A model generated the notes under the pieces. That model was not told where the DNA came from and did not search any database. It worked only from the letters and a program-made list of their open reading frames with translations. From assembly GCF_014852585.1 (NCBI RefSeq), contig NZ_JACVBX010000002.1:558001-622000 (forward strand): DNA of 64,000 nucleotides, in the 5' to 3' direction. Position numbers and translations under genes: made by a program. Of the stretch, positions 24,741 through 36,484 are shown piece after piece. Position 1 is the first letter of the stretch, and each line of letters starts with the position of its first letter. Source of the DNA: Pseudomonas sp. PDM18. GTDB taxonomy: Bacteria; Pseudomonadota; Gammaproteobacteria; Pseudomonadales; Pseudomonadaceae.

Positions 24741-27700
24741 ATGATGTCGCTCCATTTCCGGGCCTTGCGCCGCGACCGATCAAAGCCTCCCTGGGACAGT
24801 CTGGCACCGGTTCGAGAAGAACTCTTCGGCATCGAACGGCTCGAACAGCACGCGCAGAGCCTGGCCCTGGCACAACAAGTGACGGATACGCCAAAGCGTG
24901 TACTGCCGTTGCATGTGCGCCTGGATGACAACTCCCGTGTCCTGCTGGCTGCCTACCGGGCTAGCGCTGTCGAGTTGGAAAGGGGCAATGGTGTGGTACC
25001 GGCTGCCGAGTGGCTACTGGACAATTACCACATTGTCGAAGAGCAAATCCGCGAGGTCCGCGACGACCTGCCGCCTGGCTACTACCGGCAGTTGCCCAAG
25101 CTGGCCGATGGGCCGTTCGCCGGCTACCCGCGAGTCTTCGGGCTGGCCTGGGCCTTCGTGGCGCACACCGACAGCCACCTCGATGTTGAACTGCTGCAGC
25201 GCTACATCCATGCCTACCAGCGGGTCCAGCCGCTGACTATTGGCGAGCTGTGGGCGGTAGCGATTACCCTGCGCATCGTCCTGATCGAGAACCTGCGGCG
25301 CTTGGCCGAGCAGATCAGTGCCGGGCGCATAGCCCGTGCCGATGCCGATGCCCTGGCCGAGCGTCTACTCTCGCCAGGGCACGCTCGTTCGGCACTGGAG
25401 GCGGATATCGCCGCGCGCTCGACCGGTCCGCTTTCCGAGGTGTTCTCGGCCCAACTGGCCAAACGCATGCGCGACCAGGACCCGCGCACGACACCGACAC
25501 TGGGTTGGCTCGAAGACCGCCTGCACGAACAGGGTGTCAGCGTCGAGGCGGCGGTCCAGCATGCGCAGCAGCGCCTGGGCGCCTCCAATGTCACTGTGCG
25601 CAATGTGATCACTAGCATGCGCCTGATCTCCGATATCGACTGGGCACAGCTGTTCGAGAATGTCAGTCTGGTCGACGCGCGGCTGCGCGACGGCAGCAAC
25701 TTCGCTGCCATGGACTTTCCCACTCGTAACCTCTATCGCAGCGCCATCGAACAGTTGGCGCGCGGCTCGTGTCTGGACGAGCTCCAGGTGGTCGATCACG
25801 CCCTGGAGGCTTGCCGTCAGGCCGTTGCCGAACATCCGGACGGCGAAGACTCCCGCCGTGAATTCGATCCCGGATTTCATCTGATTGCTGAAGGTCGCCC
25901 GACGCTGGAGCGCGCCATCTGCTTCAGCCCGACGCTGCACCTGCGCCTGAATCGCTTCAGCGTGCGCCTGGGCATGGGCGGCTACATCGGTGCCATCGGC
26001 CTGCTCAGCCTGGTGCTGCTGGGATTCGTATCGCATCTGCTGAATCAGCCTGCGTTCTCCTGGGGTTGGATGCTGGCCTTCCTGGCCTGCCTTTTCGTTC
26101 CGGTGACCGAAGTGGCCACGGCACTCATCAACCGCTTGGTGACCTGGAGCTTTGGCGCGATCACGCTGCCTGCGCTGGAACTCCTGGCCGGCGTGCCACG
26201 GGCGTTGCGCACCGTGGTGGCGGTGCCGACCTTGCTGACCACCGAGGCCGATCTGCTGGAGCAGATCGAGCGGCTGGAGGTCCACCATCTGGCGGGTATC
26301 GGCGGTGACCTGACTTTCGTGCTGATTCTCGATGGCGTCGACGCGCCACAGGAGGTCCTGCCCAGTGATGCACCGCTGCTCGATGCTGCGGCTGCGGCCA
26401 TCGACCGCCTGAATCAGCATTACGGCCCAGGGCCCGGCGGCCAGCGCTTCTTCGTGCTGTTTCGCAGGCGCTGCTTCAACTCTGCCGAGGGCTGTTGGAT
26501 GGGCTGGGAGCGCAAGCGCGGAAAATTGCATGAACTGAATCGGCTGTTGCGCGGCGCCACCGATACCAGCTTCGTGGCGATTGCCGGAGAGCCGCCGCGA
26601 GTGCCGAGCGAGGTACGCTTGGTCATCACCCTCGACGCCGATACCCGCCTGCCCCGCGAGGCGGCTCTGCGCCTTATCGGCAAGATGGGCCACCCGCTTA
26701 ACCAGCCGCGCTTCGATGCCTTGCAGCAGCGAGTGATCAACGGCCACGCGGTACTCCAGCCGCGGGTGACGCCATCGCTGCCGATGGGCGGGGAGGGGTC
26801 GTTGTACCAGCGCGTCTTTTCCGGCCCGGCAGGGATGGACCCCTACGCGGCGGCGGTGTCGGACGTTTATCAGGATCTGTTCGGCGAAGGCTCCTTCACC
26901 GGCAAGGGGATCTATGACGTCGATGCCTTCGAGCGCGCGATGGCCGGTCGGGTCGCGGACAATCGACTGCTCAGCCATGATCTGTTCGAAGGCATCTTCG
27001 CCCGCGCAGGGCTGGTGTCGGATGTCGAGGTCGTTGAAGAGTCGCCGTCGCGCTTCGATGTGGCGAGCAGGCGCATGCATCGCTGGACCCGCGGCGACTG
27101 GCAGCTATTGCCGTGGATGCTCGGCCACTGGCGCGGGCCGCAGGCGATGCCGTTGATCGGCCGCTGCAAGATGCTCGACAATCTGCGACGATCGCTGGTC
27201 GCGCCCTTCGCCCTGTCCGGCCTTCTGCTCTGCTGGTGGTTGCCATTGCCCCAGGCGCTGCTGGCCGCGATGTTGGTCATTCTGACCCAGGCGATCCCCC
27301 CGTTACTGCCGATCTACTGCGCATTGCTGCCAGCGCGCTCGGGTGTTCGAATACGCAGCCACTTCGCCATGCTCGGTGCCGACTTCCGTCGTGCGTTGCT
27401 GCAGATCCTGCTGTCGCTGGCCTTTCTGGCAAACGATGCCTGGAGCATGGTCGATGCCATCTTGCGCACGCTTTGGCGGATGTACGTCAGCCAGCGCAAC
27501 CTGCTGGAGTGGACCACCGCCGCACAGTCCTCACGCAAGCCGCGCCCCGGCTGGCTCGGCAGCTATCGGCAGATGGCCGGCGGGACGGCCCTCGCCGCAT
27601 CGGCCGGCATCACCGGGTTGGTATTGCATCCGGCGAACTGGTTGCTGATCCTGCCATTGACCCTGCTCTGGTTAGGCGCGCCTCTGCTCGCGTTCTACAG

Positions 27701-30700
27701 CAGCAGGCCCACGCAGCCGGCGCGCCGTTCAGGCCTGGAAGAGGATGACGCAACTGCACTGCGCCTGGGCGCACGGCGGACCTGGCGCTTCTTCGAGACC
27801 TTCGTCACACCGGCGGACAATCTGCTGCCGCCGGACAACTTCCAGGAGCAGCCCAGGCCTGTGCTGGCTCACCGCACTTCACCTACCAATATTGGCCTTT
27901 ACCTGCTGTCCGCGGTGGCCGCCCGCGATTTCGGTTGGGCCGGCGGCCTGCAGACGCTGGAGCGCCTCGAAGGCACCCTGGCGGTGCTGGAGAAGCTGCC
28001 GCGCAGCCACGGCCATTTCTTCAACTGGTACGGAACCCACGACCTGCGTGCCCTCGAACCGAGGTACCTGTCCTCGGTGGACAGCGGCAACCTGGCTGGG
28101 CACCTGATCGTGCTGGCCAACGCGTGCGAGGAGTGGCGCGCCAGCCCGCTGGTGGTGGAAGCGCGCCAGGGCCTGCTCGACACCCTGCATCTGGCACGGC
28201 AAGCCGTCGCAAGGCTTCCGCTGGTAGAAGATGTCGCGTTGCTGCAGGTGAAGGAGGACGTGCGGGTGATTCACCGGGCCCTCACCGGCCCACAATCGCT
28301 CGACGCCTTGCTGCCCGCCCTCGGGCACCGCGCGGAAAAGGCCGTGCGTTGCGTCGCGGGCCTCGCGCCGGCTGGCGAGGAGGGCGACGACCTGTCGTTC
28401 TGGTTCGACGCACTGCGCAGGGCCTTTGCCGAGCACAGCCGAGACCGACGGCATGGCCATGAAAAGACAGTGGACCGTCGCCTTCAGGCCCTGGCCGATA
28501 CGGCACGGCGGTTGGCACTGGAGATGGATTTCGGTTTCCTGCTCAACCAGGAGCGCCAGCTGCTGTCCATCGGCTATTGCGTGGACAACAACTGCCTGGA
28601 CCCGAGTTGCTACGACCTGCTGGCCTCCGAGGCACGCCTGGCCAGCCTGTTCGCCATCGCCAAGGGCGACCTGCCGACCCGCCACTGGTTCCGCCTGGGC
28701 CGCACGGCCACGCCGGTGCCCGGTGGCTCGGCGCTGATCTCCTGGTCCGGCTCAATGTTCGAGTACCTGATGCCCTCGCTGGTCATGCGGGCGCCGGCCG
28801 GCAGCCTGCTGGAACAGACCAACCGCCTTGTCGTGGCGCGGCAGCAGGCCTATGGCGCCGCGCTGGGCATCCCCTGGGGAATCTCCGAATCGGCCTACAA
28901 CGCCCGCGATCTGGAATTCACCTACCAGTATTCGAACTTCGGCGTGCCGGGTCTTGGTCTCAAGCGCGGGTTGGCCGAGAACGTTGTCATAGCTCCCTAT
29001 GCCACGGCGCTGGCGACCATGGTCGATGCGCAAGGGGCGCAGCGCAATTTCGATCACTTGACGGCCGTCGGTGCGCTCGGCCGCTATGGCTTCTACGAGG
29101 CTCTGGACTTCACCCGCTCACGCCTGCAGGATGGGGAAAGCGCCGCCATCGTCCGCAGTTTCATGGCCCACCACCAGGGCATGAGCATCGTCGCCATCGC
29201 CAATACCCTGCAGCACGGGCGCATGCGCTGCCGCCTGCATCGCGAGCCGATGATCCAGGCCAGCGAACTGCTGTTGCAGGAGCGCGTCCCGCGCGACGTG
29301 GCGCTGGGGCATCCCCGCGCCGAGGAAATTACGGTAGCGCCCAGTGACACCATTGCCGATGCGTCCACGTTGCGCCGAGTCGATGCAATGCTCGATGGGC
29401 CGCCGATCACTCATCTGCTGTCCAACGGCCGCTACGCATTGATGCTGACTGCCAGCGGTGGCGGCTACAGCCGCTGGGGCGATATCGCAGTGACGCGCTG
29501 GCGCGAGGATGCTACCTGCGACGACTGGGGCAGTTTCATCTTCCTGCGCGACCTGCAGAGCGGCGCACTGTGGTCGACCACGGCGCAGCCTGGCGGACAA
29601 CCGGTGGAGAATGGCGAGGTACTGTTCGACGAGGACCACGCCGAGTTCATCCAGCGCGACGCCTCGCTGCTGACCAACCTGGAGGTACTGGTGTCCGGGG
29701 AGGACGACGGCGAGGTGCGGCGGGTGTCGCTGACCAATCATGGTCGCCGTGCCTGCGAAATCGAACTGACTTCCTATGCCGAAGTGGTGCTGGCAACGCC
29801 GGCAGCCGATGCCGCGCATCCGGTGTTCTCGCGGATGTTCGTACAGACAGAATACCTTGCCGAGTTCGGCGCCCTGATCGCCACGCGGCGCCTGCGCTCG
29901 CCGGACGATCCATCGATATGGGCGGCCCATTTCGCAGTGGTCGAGGGCGAGGTGATCGGCGAGACGCAGTATGAGTCCGACCGCGCTCGCTTCCTCGGCC
30001 GCGGCCGAACCCTGCGGGAGGCGCAGGCAGTTCTGAGCCACCGTGCCCTGGGCAACTCCCAGGGCAGCGTGCTCGATCCGATCTTCTCCCTTCGCCAGCG
30101 CCTGCGGGTGGCGCCGGGCAAGGTTGCACGGGTCGCATTCTGGACACTGGTAGCCAGTACCCGGGACGCCTTGCTTGACCTGATCGACAAGCATCACGAA
30201 CGCAACGCCTTCGAACGCGCCAAGACCCTAGCCTGGACCCAGGCCCAGGTGGAATTGCGCGACCTGGGGATCGATGCGGAGGAGGCCGCCGATTTCCAGC
30301 GCCTGGCGGCGCCGATTCTCTATGCGGATTATCGCTGGCGGGCACCGCAGGAAGCCCTCCGGCGCGGGGCGGGGCGCCAGTCCGGGCTCTGGCCGCTGGC
30401 GATTTCCGGAGATTTACCGATCGTGCTGTTGCGCATCGACGAAGTCGACGATCTGTCGCTGCTGCGGCAACTCCTGCGTGCTCGCGAGTACTGGCGGATG
30501 AAGGGCCTGGACGTCGACCTAGTGATCGTCAACGAACGAGCCTCGTCCTATGTCCAGGATCTGCAGACAGCTATCGAAACGGCCGTACGCAGCAGCCCCT
30601 CGCGTCAACGCAGGGAGGGCGAGGCCTTACGGGGTGCCGTGTACACTTTGCGTGCCGACCTGATGACCGTGGAGGCAAGGGCACTGCTGAACGCCGTGGC

Positions 30701-33251
30701 GCGGGTCAACCTGCTGGCGCGCCGCGGCTCCATCGCTGCCCACCTGGAGCGCCTGCCGCTGGCCCAGCCGCGGCCGTCTGCCGCCCTGCACTCACCGGTG
30801 GCCTTGCCGCTGGTGCCCGCGACCGAGGGAGCGAGCAGTGATGAGCCGCTGGAGTTTTTCAACGGCCTGGGCGGCTTCGCGCTGGGCGGGCGCGAGTACC
30901 ACATCGCTCTAAACAATGGCCACATGACCCCGGCGCCGTGGATCAATGTGATCGCCAATCCAGCGTTCGGCTTCCAGGTCTCGGCGGAAGGCAGCGGCTA
31001 CACCTGGGCCGGCAACAGTCGGGACAATCAGCTTAGCCCCTGGTCCAACGACCCGGTCATCGATCCTGCAGGTGAGGCTTTCTACCTGCGCGACGAAGAA
31101 AGTCTGGCAGTCTGGGGCGTTACCGCCCAGCCGATCCGCGACGCAGGCTTGTACCGCGCCGCCCATGGTTTCGGCTACAGCCGGTTCAGCCACACGGCTC
31201 ACGGTATCGAGGCGCAGCTGCTGCAGTACGTGCCGCTGGAAGACCCGCTGAAGATATCGCGGCTGACACTGCGCAATACCTCCGGCCGGCCGCGCCGGCT
31301 ATCGGTGACAGCTTACGTGGAATGGGTACTGGGTACCGCGCGCGGAGCCTGTGCCCCTTTCATCCTGACGGGGGTGGATGTCGACAGCGGCGCGCTACTG
31401 GCACGTAACCCATGGAGCATCGCTTATTCCGAGCGGCTGGCTTTCGCAGACCTGGGCGGGCGGCAGAGCAGCTGGACCGCCGATCGCAGCGAATTCATCG
31501 GTCCTGCCGGTAGCCTGTCGGCTCCTCGGGCGCTGCTCGGCACCACGGCGTTGTCGGGCGCCAGCGGCGCTGGCTTCGATCCTTGCGCTGCCCTGCAATG
31601 CATCGTCGAGCTGGGCGTCGGCGAGTCCGTGGAAGTGCTGGCGTTGCTGGGGCAGGCCGGATCGAACGAGGATGTTAGTCGACTCGTGCTGCGTTACCGC
31701 AGTCTTGATCTCGATGCAGTGTTGGCCGACGTGACCCGGTATTGGGAACAACGGCTTGGCGCGGTTCAGGTCCGCACGCCCGATCGCGCCATGGACTTGA
31801 TGCTCAATGGCTGGCTGCTCTACCAGACCCTGTCGTGCCGCATCCATTCCCGATCGGCGTTCTACCAGGCCAGCGGTGCTTATGGTTTCCGTGACCAGTT
31901 GCAGGATGCTCTGGCGTTGTCGTTCGCCTGCCCAGAGCTGACCCGCCACCACCTGCTGCGGGCCGCCGGGCGCCAGTTCGTCGAGGGCGATGTGCAGCAC
32001 TGGTGGCTGGAACAGACGGGGCAGGGAGTGCGCACGCGAATCTCCGATGACCGGGTCTGGTTGGCCTATGCCTGTGCCAGCTACATCGAGTCATCCGCAG
32101 ACCTTGCGGTGCTCGACGAAATGCTGCCTTTCCTCGAAGGGCCACAGCTGAATCCTGGCGAGAGCGATACGTTTTTCCAGCCGATGCTTGCGGAGGAGAG
32201 CGCCTCGCTGTTCGAACACTGCGCTCGGGGCCTGGACCGGTGCCTGGAGATGACCGGCGCCCACGGCCTGCCACTGATGGGGAGCGGAGACTGGAACGAC
32301 GGAATGAACCGTGTGGGCGTCGGTGGCCAGGGCGAAAGTGTGTGGCTCGGCTGGTTGCTGTTGCATACCCTGGAGCGCTTCGCTGCCCTGGCCGAGGGGC
32401 GGGATGAGGTACGGTCCGTGCGCTGGCGAAAACATTCGGCGGCGCTGCAACTGGCCTTGGAGGAGCATGGTTGGGACGGCCAGTGGTATCGCCGGGCGAC
32501 CTTCGACGACGGCACCTGGCTCGGTTCGGCGGCCAGCGACGAATGCCGGATCGATTCCATTGCCCAGTCCTGGGCAGTGCTCTGCGGCGGTGCGAATCCC
32601 GAGCGTACAGCCACTGCCATGGCGTCGCTGGAGCGCTGGTTGATCCGTCAGGATGAGGGGTTGGCCTTGCTGTTCACTCCCCCCTTCGATCAATCAGCAC
32701 ATGATCCCGGGTACATCAAAGGCTACCCGCCGGGCCTGCGCGAGAACGGCGGGCAATACAGTCATGCGGCGATGTGGAGCATCCTGGCGTTTGCCCGTCT
32801 CGGTCAGGGCGACAAGGCGGCCAGGCTGTTCTCCCTGCTCAACCCGATCAACCACACGCGCACGGCGGCAGAGGTTGAGTGCTACAGGATCGAACCCTAT
32901 GTCGTCGCCGCCGATGTCTATTCCATTGCCCCCCATGTCGGGCGTGGTGGCTGGAGCTGGTATACCGGCTCCGCTGGCTGGATGTACCGAGCGGGGGTGG
33001 AGGGAATCCTGGGGCTCCGGCGCGAGGGTGCAAGTCTGGTCATCGATCCGTGTATCCCGCTGGACTGGCCGGGGTTCGACGCCAGCGTAACGGTGGATGG
33101 TTGCCATTACAGCATCGTCCTGACCTCGGCCGGGAAGCACTGCCGCGGCATCCAGCGCGCGCTTCTGAATGGCTGTTCACTGGTCTGCGGCGAAAGCCCT
33201 GTGCGGGTGCCGCTGGCGGTTGGCGAGCATCGCCTCGAGCTGTTCCTGTAA
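24741..33251 (+). CDS. ndvB: Cyclic beta-glucan synthase, NdvB/Cgs type (GT84-GH94)
   Basis: This giant inner-membrane enzyme would make cyclic beta-glucans from UDP-glucose for the periplasm. At 2836 residues it matches rhizobial NdvB and Brucella Cgs in length. The glycosyltransferase part has DAD in [11 protein letters not shown] at about 632-634 and [10 protein letters not shown] near 777-786, a QxxRW-like motif. Membrane segments lie near 410-460, 815-900 and 950-995. Glycoamylase-like and phosphorylase-like parts follow, with [11 protein letters not shown] near 2514-2524; Asp2520 is the likely GH94 acid residue. The start is ATG 24741 or the adjacent 24744, with GGAG upstream. It ends seven bases from a convergent Crp/Fnr gene. 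Confidence 0.93.
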   Translation: MMSLHFRALRRDRSKPPWDSLAPVREELFGIERLEQHAQSLALAQQVTDTPKRVLPLHVRLDDNSRVLLAAYRASAVELERGNGVVPAAEWLLDNYHIVEEQIREVRDDLPPGYYRQLPKLADGPFAGYPRVFGLAWAFVAHTDSHLDVELLQRYIHAYQRVQPLTIGELWAVAITLRIVLIENLRRLAEQISAGRIARADADALAERLLSPGHARSALEADIAARSTGPLSEVFSAQLAKRMRDQDPRTTPTLGWLEDRLHEQGVSVEAAVQHAQQRLGASNVTVRNVITSMRLISDIDWAQLFENVSLVDARLRDGSNFAAMDFPTRNLYRSAIEQLARGSCLDELQVVDHALEACRQAVAEHPDGEDSRREFDPGFHLIAEGRPTLERAICFSPTLHLRLNRFSVRLGMGGYIGAIGLLSLVLLGFVSHLLNQPAFSWGWMLAFLACLFVPVTEVATALINRLVTWSFGAITLPALELLAGVPRALRTVVAVPTLLTTEADLLEQIERLEVHHLAGIGGDLTFVLILDGVDAPQEVLPSDAPLLDAAAAAIDRLNQHYGPGPGGQRFFVLFRRRCFNSAEGCWMGWERKRGKLHELNRLLRGATDTSFVAIAGEPPRVPSEVRLVITLDADTRLPREAALRLIGKMGHPLNQPRFDALQQRVINGHAVLQPRVTPSLPMGGEGSLYQRVFSGPAGMDPYAAAVSDVYQDLFGEGSFTGKGIYDVDAFERAMAGRVADNRLLSHDLFEGIFARAGLVSDVEVVEESPSRFDVASRRMHRWTRGDWQLLPWMLGHWRGPQAMPLIGRCKMLDNLRRSLVAPFALSGLLLCWWLPLPQALLAAMLVILTQAIPPLLPIYCALLPARSGVRIRSHFAMLGADFRRALLQILLSLAFLANDAWSMVDAILRTLWRMYVSQRNLLEWTTAAQSSRKPRPGWLGSYRQMAGGTALAASAGITGLVLHPANWLLILPLTLLWLGAPLLAFYSSRPTQPARRSGLEEDDATALRLGARRTWRFFETFVTPADNLLPPDNFQEQPRPVLAHRTSPTNIGLYLLSAVAARDFGWAGGLQTLERLEGTLAVLEKLPRSHGHFFNWYGTHDLRALEPRYLSSVDSGNLAGHLIVLANACEEWRASPLVVEARQGLLDTLHLARQAVARLPLVEDVALLQVKEDVRVIHRALTGPQSLDALLPALGHRAEKAVRCVAGLAPAGEEGDDLSFWFDALRRAFAEHSRDRRHGHEKTVDRRLQALADTARRLALEMDFGFLLNQERQLLSIGYCVDNNCLDPSCYDLLASEARLASLFAIAKGDLPTRHWFRLGRTATPVPGGSALISWSGSMFEYLMPSLVMRAPAGSLLEQTNRLVVARQQAYGAALGIPWGISESAYNARDLEFTYQYSNFGVPGLGLKRGLAENVVIAPYATALATMVDAQGAQRNFDHLTAVGALGRYGFYEALDFTRSRLQDGESAAIVRSFMAHHQGMSIVAIANTLQHGRMRCRLHREPMIQASELLLQERVPRDVALGHPRAEEITVAPSDTIADASTLRRVDAMLDGPPITHLLSNGRYALMLTASGGGYSRWGDIAVTRWREDATCDDWGSFIFLRDLQSGALWSTTAQPGGQPVENGEVLFDEDHAEFIQRDASLLTNLEVLVSGEDDGEVRRVSLTNHGRRACEIELTSYAEVVLATPAADAAHPVFSRMFVQTEYLAEFGALIATRRLRSPDDPSIWAAHFAVVEGEVIGETQYESDRARFLGRGRTLREAQAVLSHRALGNSQGSVLDPIFSLRQRLRVAPGKVARVAFWTLVASTRDALLDLIDKHHERNAFERAKTLAWTQAQVELRDLGIDAEEAADFQRLAAPILYADYRWRAPQEALRRGAGRQSGLWPLAISGDLPIVLLRIDEVDDLSLLRQLLRAREYWRMKGLDVDLVIVNERASSYVQDLQTAIETAVRSSPSRQRREGEALRGAVYTLRADLMTVEARALLNAVARVNLLARRGSIAAHLERLPLAQPRPSAALHSPVALPLVPATEGASSDEPLEFFNGLGGFALGGREYHIALNNGHMTPAPWINVIANPAFGFQVSAEGSGYTWAGNSRDNQLSPWSNDPVIDPAGEAFYLRDEESLAVWGVTAQPIRDAGLYRAAHGFGYSRFSHTAHGIEAQLLQYVPLEDPLKISRLTLRNTSGRPRRLSVTAYVEWVLGTARGACAPFILTGVDVDSGALLARNPWSIAYSERLAFADLGGRQSSWTADRSEFIGPAGSLSAPRALLGTTALSGASGAGFDPCAALQCIVELGVGESVEVLALLGQAGSNEDVSRLVLRYRSLDLDAVLADVTRYWEQRLGAVQVRTPDRAMDLMLNGWLLYQTLSCRIHSRSAFYQASGAYGFRDQLQDALALSFACPELTRHHLLRAAGRQFVEGDVQHWWLEQTGQGVRTRISDDRVWLAYACASYIESSADLAVLDEMLPFLEGPQLNPGESDTFFQPMLAEESASLFEHCARGLDRCLEMTGAHGLPLMGSGDWNDGMNRVGVGGQGESVWLGWLLLHTLERFAALAEGRDEVRSVRWRKHSAALQLALEEHGWDGQWYRRATFDDGTWLGSAASDECRIDSIAQSWAVLCGGANPERTATAMASLERWLIRQDEGLALLFTPPFDQSAHDPGYIKGYPPGLRENGGQYSHAAMWSILAFARLGQGDKAARLFSLLNPINHTRTAAEVECYRIEPYVVAADVYSIAPHVGRGGWSWYTGSAGWMYRAGVEGILGLRREGASLVIDPCIPLDWPGFDASVTVDGCHYSIVLTSAGKHCRGIQRALLNGCSLVCGESPVRVPLAVGEHRLELFL

Positions 33252-33258
33252 ACGCGTG

Positions 33259-33996
33259 TCACCCCGCCGTATGGCCTGGACGACGGGGAACGTAGGGTAG
33301 CAAGCGGTCGGTTTCCGCCTTCACCACCGCGTAGCACTCGCAACTCAATGCCTCCAGGCGCGGGCGGTCCAGCACGGTGATCCGCCCCCGGCTGTACTCG
33401 ATCACACCTTGCTTCTGCAGTTTGCCGGCCGCTTCGGTGACGCCCTCTCGCCGCACACCGAGCATGTTGGCGATGAGCTCCTGGGTCATGATCAGCTGGT
33501 TGCCGGGCAGGCGGTCGAGGGACAGCAGCAGCCAGCGGCAGAGTTGCTGGTCGATGGAGTGATGGCGGTTGCAGACAGCCGTCTGGGCCATCTGAGTGAT
33601 CAATGCCTGGGTATAGCGGAGCAACAACTGGAGCATGTCGCCGTGGCGGCCGAACTCGTCCTTCATTCGTTGCCCTGCGAGCCGGTAAACGCTGCCGGCG
33701 CTTTGCACGATAGCGCGGCTGGGGGTGCTCTCGCCGCCCATGAAGACGGCTATACCGACCAGCCCCTCGTTACCGACCACGGATATCTCGGCCGATGCAC
33801 CACTTTCCATCACGTACAAAAGCGAAACGATGGAGTCGGTGGGGAAGAACACGTAACGCATCGCATCACCGGGTTCGTAGATCACCTTGCCCAGTTCCAG
33901 ACGTTGCAGCTCCAGATGGGGGAAGAGGCGCTCCTGAACCTCTCGGGGGAGTGCGGCCAGTAAATGGTTCTGCGCGGGGGAGGGAGTTTCTCGCAT
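33259..33996 (-). CDS. Crp/Fnr-family transcription regulator
   Basis: The product is 245 residues: a cyclic-nucleotide-binding-like fold at about 15-130 (KVIYEPGDAMRYVFFPTDSIVSLL, VGNEGLVGIAVFMGG) and a winged HTH at about 165-225 (TQELIANMLGVRREGVTEAAGKLQKQG). The recognition helix VRREGVTEAA differs from those of Crp and Fnr, so its DNA site should differ from TGTGA-N6 or TTGAT-N4. There is no Fnr-type N-terminal cysteine cluster. It is convergent with ndvB. The palindrome GTGCG-N4-CGCAC found nearby has the geometry of Crp/Fnr sites, so this protein is a candidate binder. Confidence 0.93.
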   Translation of the reverse strand: MRETPSPAQNHLLAALPREVQERLFPHLELQRLELGKVIYEPGDAMRYVFFPTDSIVSLLYVMESGASAEISVVGNEGLVGIAVFMGGESTPSRAIVQSAGSVYRLAGQRMKDEFGRHGDMLQLLLRYTQALITQMAQTAVCNRHHSIDQQLCRWLLLSLDRLPGNQLIMTQELIANMLGVRREGVTEAAGKLQKQGVIEYSRGRITVLDRPRLEALSCECYAVVKAETDRLLPYVPRRPGHTAG

Positions 33997-34040
33997 GGCG
34001 GCCTCCTCACGGGGCGTATCGCGACTACTCGAGCATACAG

Positions 34041-34184
34041 TTTCAGGCCTTTACCGGTGGTGCAACGTTCCCTATCGCACAGACCGGGCTTCCGCTGGCG
34101 CGCAGTCTGGAGCTTGCGGCGGCGGATGCTGATCTGGCGCTTTGTAAGACCAAGTCATCGCATCTTTTCAGGGATTTTCCATGA
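34041..34184 (+). pseudogene. Possible remnant of a GGDEF-domain C-terminus
   Basis: A frame on the plus strand reads GGATFPIAQTGLPLARSLELAAADADLAL and then KTKSS. This resembles the end of a diguanylate cyclase domain (ADxALYxAKxxGRN), but the last part is degraded and no upstream domain is present. The frame stop overlaps the following PRC-barrel start as ATGA. The identification is weak. Confidence 0.3.
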
Positions 34185-34590
34185 ACATTGAAGATGGCGA
34201 TTCCTTCAGTATGTACGAGGGCCATAACGGCGTAGCCGCCGATGACCATTCCTGTCTCGGCCCCCAATTGCTGAGCGCAGATACGCTCATCGAGAGTGAC
34301 ATCTGCAACTTCGAGGACGAAGGTCTTGGCGGCCTCAAGAAAATTATGCTGTATTCGCAAAGTAGGTAAGTTGCCTGCGCCGGGCTGTCGTTCGGCGGAT
34401 TCCTGGAGATGGGAGAAAAACAGTTTGCAATTCCATGGAGTCTCTTGAGGCTGGATACGGTGAACAAGCGCTTCGTGCTTGATGTTGACCAAGACCGCCT
34501 CAGCAGCGCACCGAGGTTCGACTAGGATGATTGGCCGGACATGCAGGGCCCGACATGGGGCGGGATATACATGCTTTATATGAAGCCCGG
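34181..34590 (+). pseudogene. PRC-barrel protein pseudogene with two in-frame stops
   Basis: One continuous frame from ATG 34181 reads through a TAA at 34367-34369 and a TAG at 34523-34525. Landmarks of stress-type PRC-barrel proteins are intact: MYEGHNGVAADDH, KKIMLYSQS, then LSFGGFLEMGEKQFAIPW, VNKRFVLDVDQDRL, APRFD, and DWPDMQGPTWG. The two stops replace expected sense codons (GK at the first site), with no frameshift until near the end. It is therefore a recently inactivated gene. Intact relatives of this family often sit with small stress genes like those at 22-24 kb. Confidence 0.8.
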
Positions 34591-34602
34591 CCGATTGAGC
34601 TG

Positions 34603-35149
34603 TCATTCCCCAACAATCTCGAAGTATCGACGAGGAATCTCGGGCGAGTTGCCCGGATCACCACGATCCAGTCGCCAATAGCCGACGTCGTGCCATTGGC
34701 CCAGATTGAAACCGACTTACTGGAAGGTGCCGATGTGCCGGAAGCCCAGCCGCTCATGCAAACCGACGCAATCCGCGTTGGGCAGCGCGATGTCGACAGA
34801 GGCAGCGTTGAATCGCTGCTTGGCGAGTATGTGAAGTAGCTTGCTGTAGAGGTCGCGGCTAACCTCCGCGCGTCGCTCGCTCTCCGCAATTATAGACAGT
34901 GACATCCACTTCCGAGCGGTGTGTTGCTCGGGCCCTGTACTGGCTGGCGCAAGCTTAGCCAACCAGACGCCCATCGCGCTCCGCGACAAGGTAGGGTAGG
35001 TCTGCTGTGGCGTGACGACGCGCTCCCGTATCTCCTCGCCGCTCGGCGGCAGCTCCTCTGGGGGTCGCCGTGCCGGTCACAACCGGAGCACAGATGGCCT
35101 GGATAGCCGCAGCGTCCTCGGGGCCGGCGTCTCTGATTTCGATTCTCAT
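34603..35149 (-). pseudogene. Decayed second copy of the ArsN-like acetyltransferase
   Basis: The start MRIEIRDAGPEDAAAIQAI, the middle ILAKQRFNAASVDIALPNAD with HERLGFRHIGTF, and the end VGFNLGQWHDVGYWRLD are all present but in different frames. At least two frameshifts are needed to join them. The intact relative is at 18692-19240. It lies downstream of an ArsH fragment in the same order and orientation as in the first copy. It should not make a functional enzyme. Confidence 0.85.
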
Positions 35150-35192
35150 GGCGGCCTCAGATTGGGCGCTGACTCAGGTGGGCGGAAAGTTG

Positions 35193-35405
35193 CTAGGCGC
35201 TCTCCATGCGTTCCGAATAACGATCCGCCAGGAAGCCCTGGCTATTACGCAGCAGGGTGAACTTCACCAGTTTTTCCATGACGTCCACCACGCTATCGTA
35301 GTAAGCCGACGGTTTCGCACCCCCGCGTCGTCGAACTCCAGGTAGGCCTTGGGTACCGAGGTTTGGTTGGGAATGGTGAGCTTTTCGCTCGACGACGGAC
35401 CCAAA
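35193..35405 (-). pseudogene. ArsH C-terminal fragment (second copy), frameshifted
   Basis: Joined across one frameshift near 35325, the fragment reads KLTIPNQTSVPKAYLEFDDAG, then KPSAYYDSVVDVMEKLVKFTLL and DRYSERMESA, the C-terminal third of ArsH. It is longer than the fragment in the first copy and ends at the same stop position relative to the ArsN-like gene. ArsH is an NADPH-dependent flavoprotein that detoxifies organoarsenicals. Here it is not functional. Confidence 0.75.
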
Positions 35406-35647
35406 CTGGAATGGAAACAGGCCGCTCCATTCTTGCTGGGTCATGCTGATTACCCCAGGGGCGATCGATGAGGGGAGTATCAGCGGCGAATCTGAAAGTA
35501 GTCTGAAGTCGCTGAGAGCCAGCGGCGGTGGAAACGAAATATCCAGCACGCGCGTTATAAGGGCATTCCACCCATAGGGCTTGGCCGAAGCTCTTTTGGA
35601 GCTAGGAGCGATGCACCCTATTCCTTCACTCATGTGGAGGACGAATC

Positions 35648-36268
35648 ATGGCCACACACAAAACGAAAGCTTTCGAACCTTGGAACAAGGGCAAACTGGT
35701 CGGCCAGAAAGCACCGCTGAGACTCAGGGACATTTGGGCTATCAGAGTGCGACTGGAAATCGCAAACAAGGAACGTGATCTGGCGCTGTTCAACCTCGCC
35801 ATCGACAGCAAATTGCGAGCCTGCGATTTAACGAAGCTGCGCGTCAGAGACATCGCTCACGGTGATCATGTATCGACGCGTGCAATCGTCATGCAACAGA
35901 AGACCCAGCGGCCGGTCCAGTTCGAATTCACCGCCCAGACGAGAGCATCAGTTGAAGCTTGGATCAGTGCCGCCCACCGTCGCAACGACGATTTCCTTTT
36001 TCCCAGTCGTGCTCGACATTCGGCGCACATATCCACGAGGCAGTACGCCCGCATAGTGAAAGCTTGGGTAACGACAATTGGTCTCGACCCCACGCTCTAC
36101 GAAACCCATACCCTTCGTAGAACCAAAGCATCGCTGATCTATCGCAGAACGAAGAACCTGCGTGCGGTTCAACTGCTGCTAGGCCATACGAAACTGGAGA
36201 GCACCGTTCGATACCTCGGGATTGAGGTGGACGACGCTCTAGAAATGGCGGAGCAAACTGAGGTTTGA
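35648..36268 (+). CDS. Short tyrosine recombinase (phage-type integrase catalytic domain)
   Basis: The product is 206 residues, only the catalytic domain; the N-terminal core-binding domain is absent. The catalytic set is complete: Arg57 in KLRACDL, His154 and Arg157 in THTLRRT, His180 in LLGHTK, and Tyr189 in TVRYLG. This compact form is common as a lone gene in proteobacterial genomes. GGAGGA lies before the ATG. It is followed by a terminator and sits inside the 1.4 kb that distinguishes the second arsN/response-regulator module from the first. No att site was identified with confidence. Confidence 0.92.
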   Translation: MATHKTKAFEPWNKGKLVGQKAPLRLRDIWAIRVRLEIANKERDLALFNLAIDSKLRACDLTKLRVRDIAHGDHVSTRAIVMQQKTQRPVQFEFTAQTRASVEAWISAAHRRNDDFLFPSRARHSAHISTRQYARIVKAWVTTIGLDPTLYETHTLRRTKASLIYRRTKNLRAVQLLLGHTKLESTVRYLGIEVDDALEMAEQTEV

Positions 36269-36283
36269 CCTTTTCTCCAGGTT

Positions 36284-36312
36284 GGCGCCGGGTTTCGAGC
36301 CGGCGCCTCTTT
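36284..36312 (+). terminator. Rho-independent terminator after the recombinase
   Basis: The 8-bp stem GGCGCCGG/CCGGCGCC with an eight-base loop is followed by TCTTT, 16 bases after the stop codon. Confidence 0.75.
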
Positions 36313-36484
36313 GAGTCAGCTAGCGAACCATAGCTGATATCGACAGGTACTAGGTGACACGCCCTTAGGCCCTGTGTTCAACCAAATCGATTGCAGAATC
36401 AGAGATAAGGGGGGAGTGTGACCTCATAGCGCCCGAGTTTTGGCGGAAATCCCTTCCCCCGTTCGGTCGTCAGCCGAGGACGGT

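Noticed and set aside
25365-27080. 571-codon open frame opposite ndvB
   Set aside because: It is an antisense shadow of a strongly supported gene; its composition is unlike a protein.
34043-34606. 187-codon frame on the minus strand
   Set aside because: The plus strand over the same bases shows a clear PRC-barrel pseudogene, so the minus frame is taken as chance.
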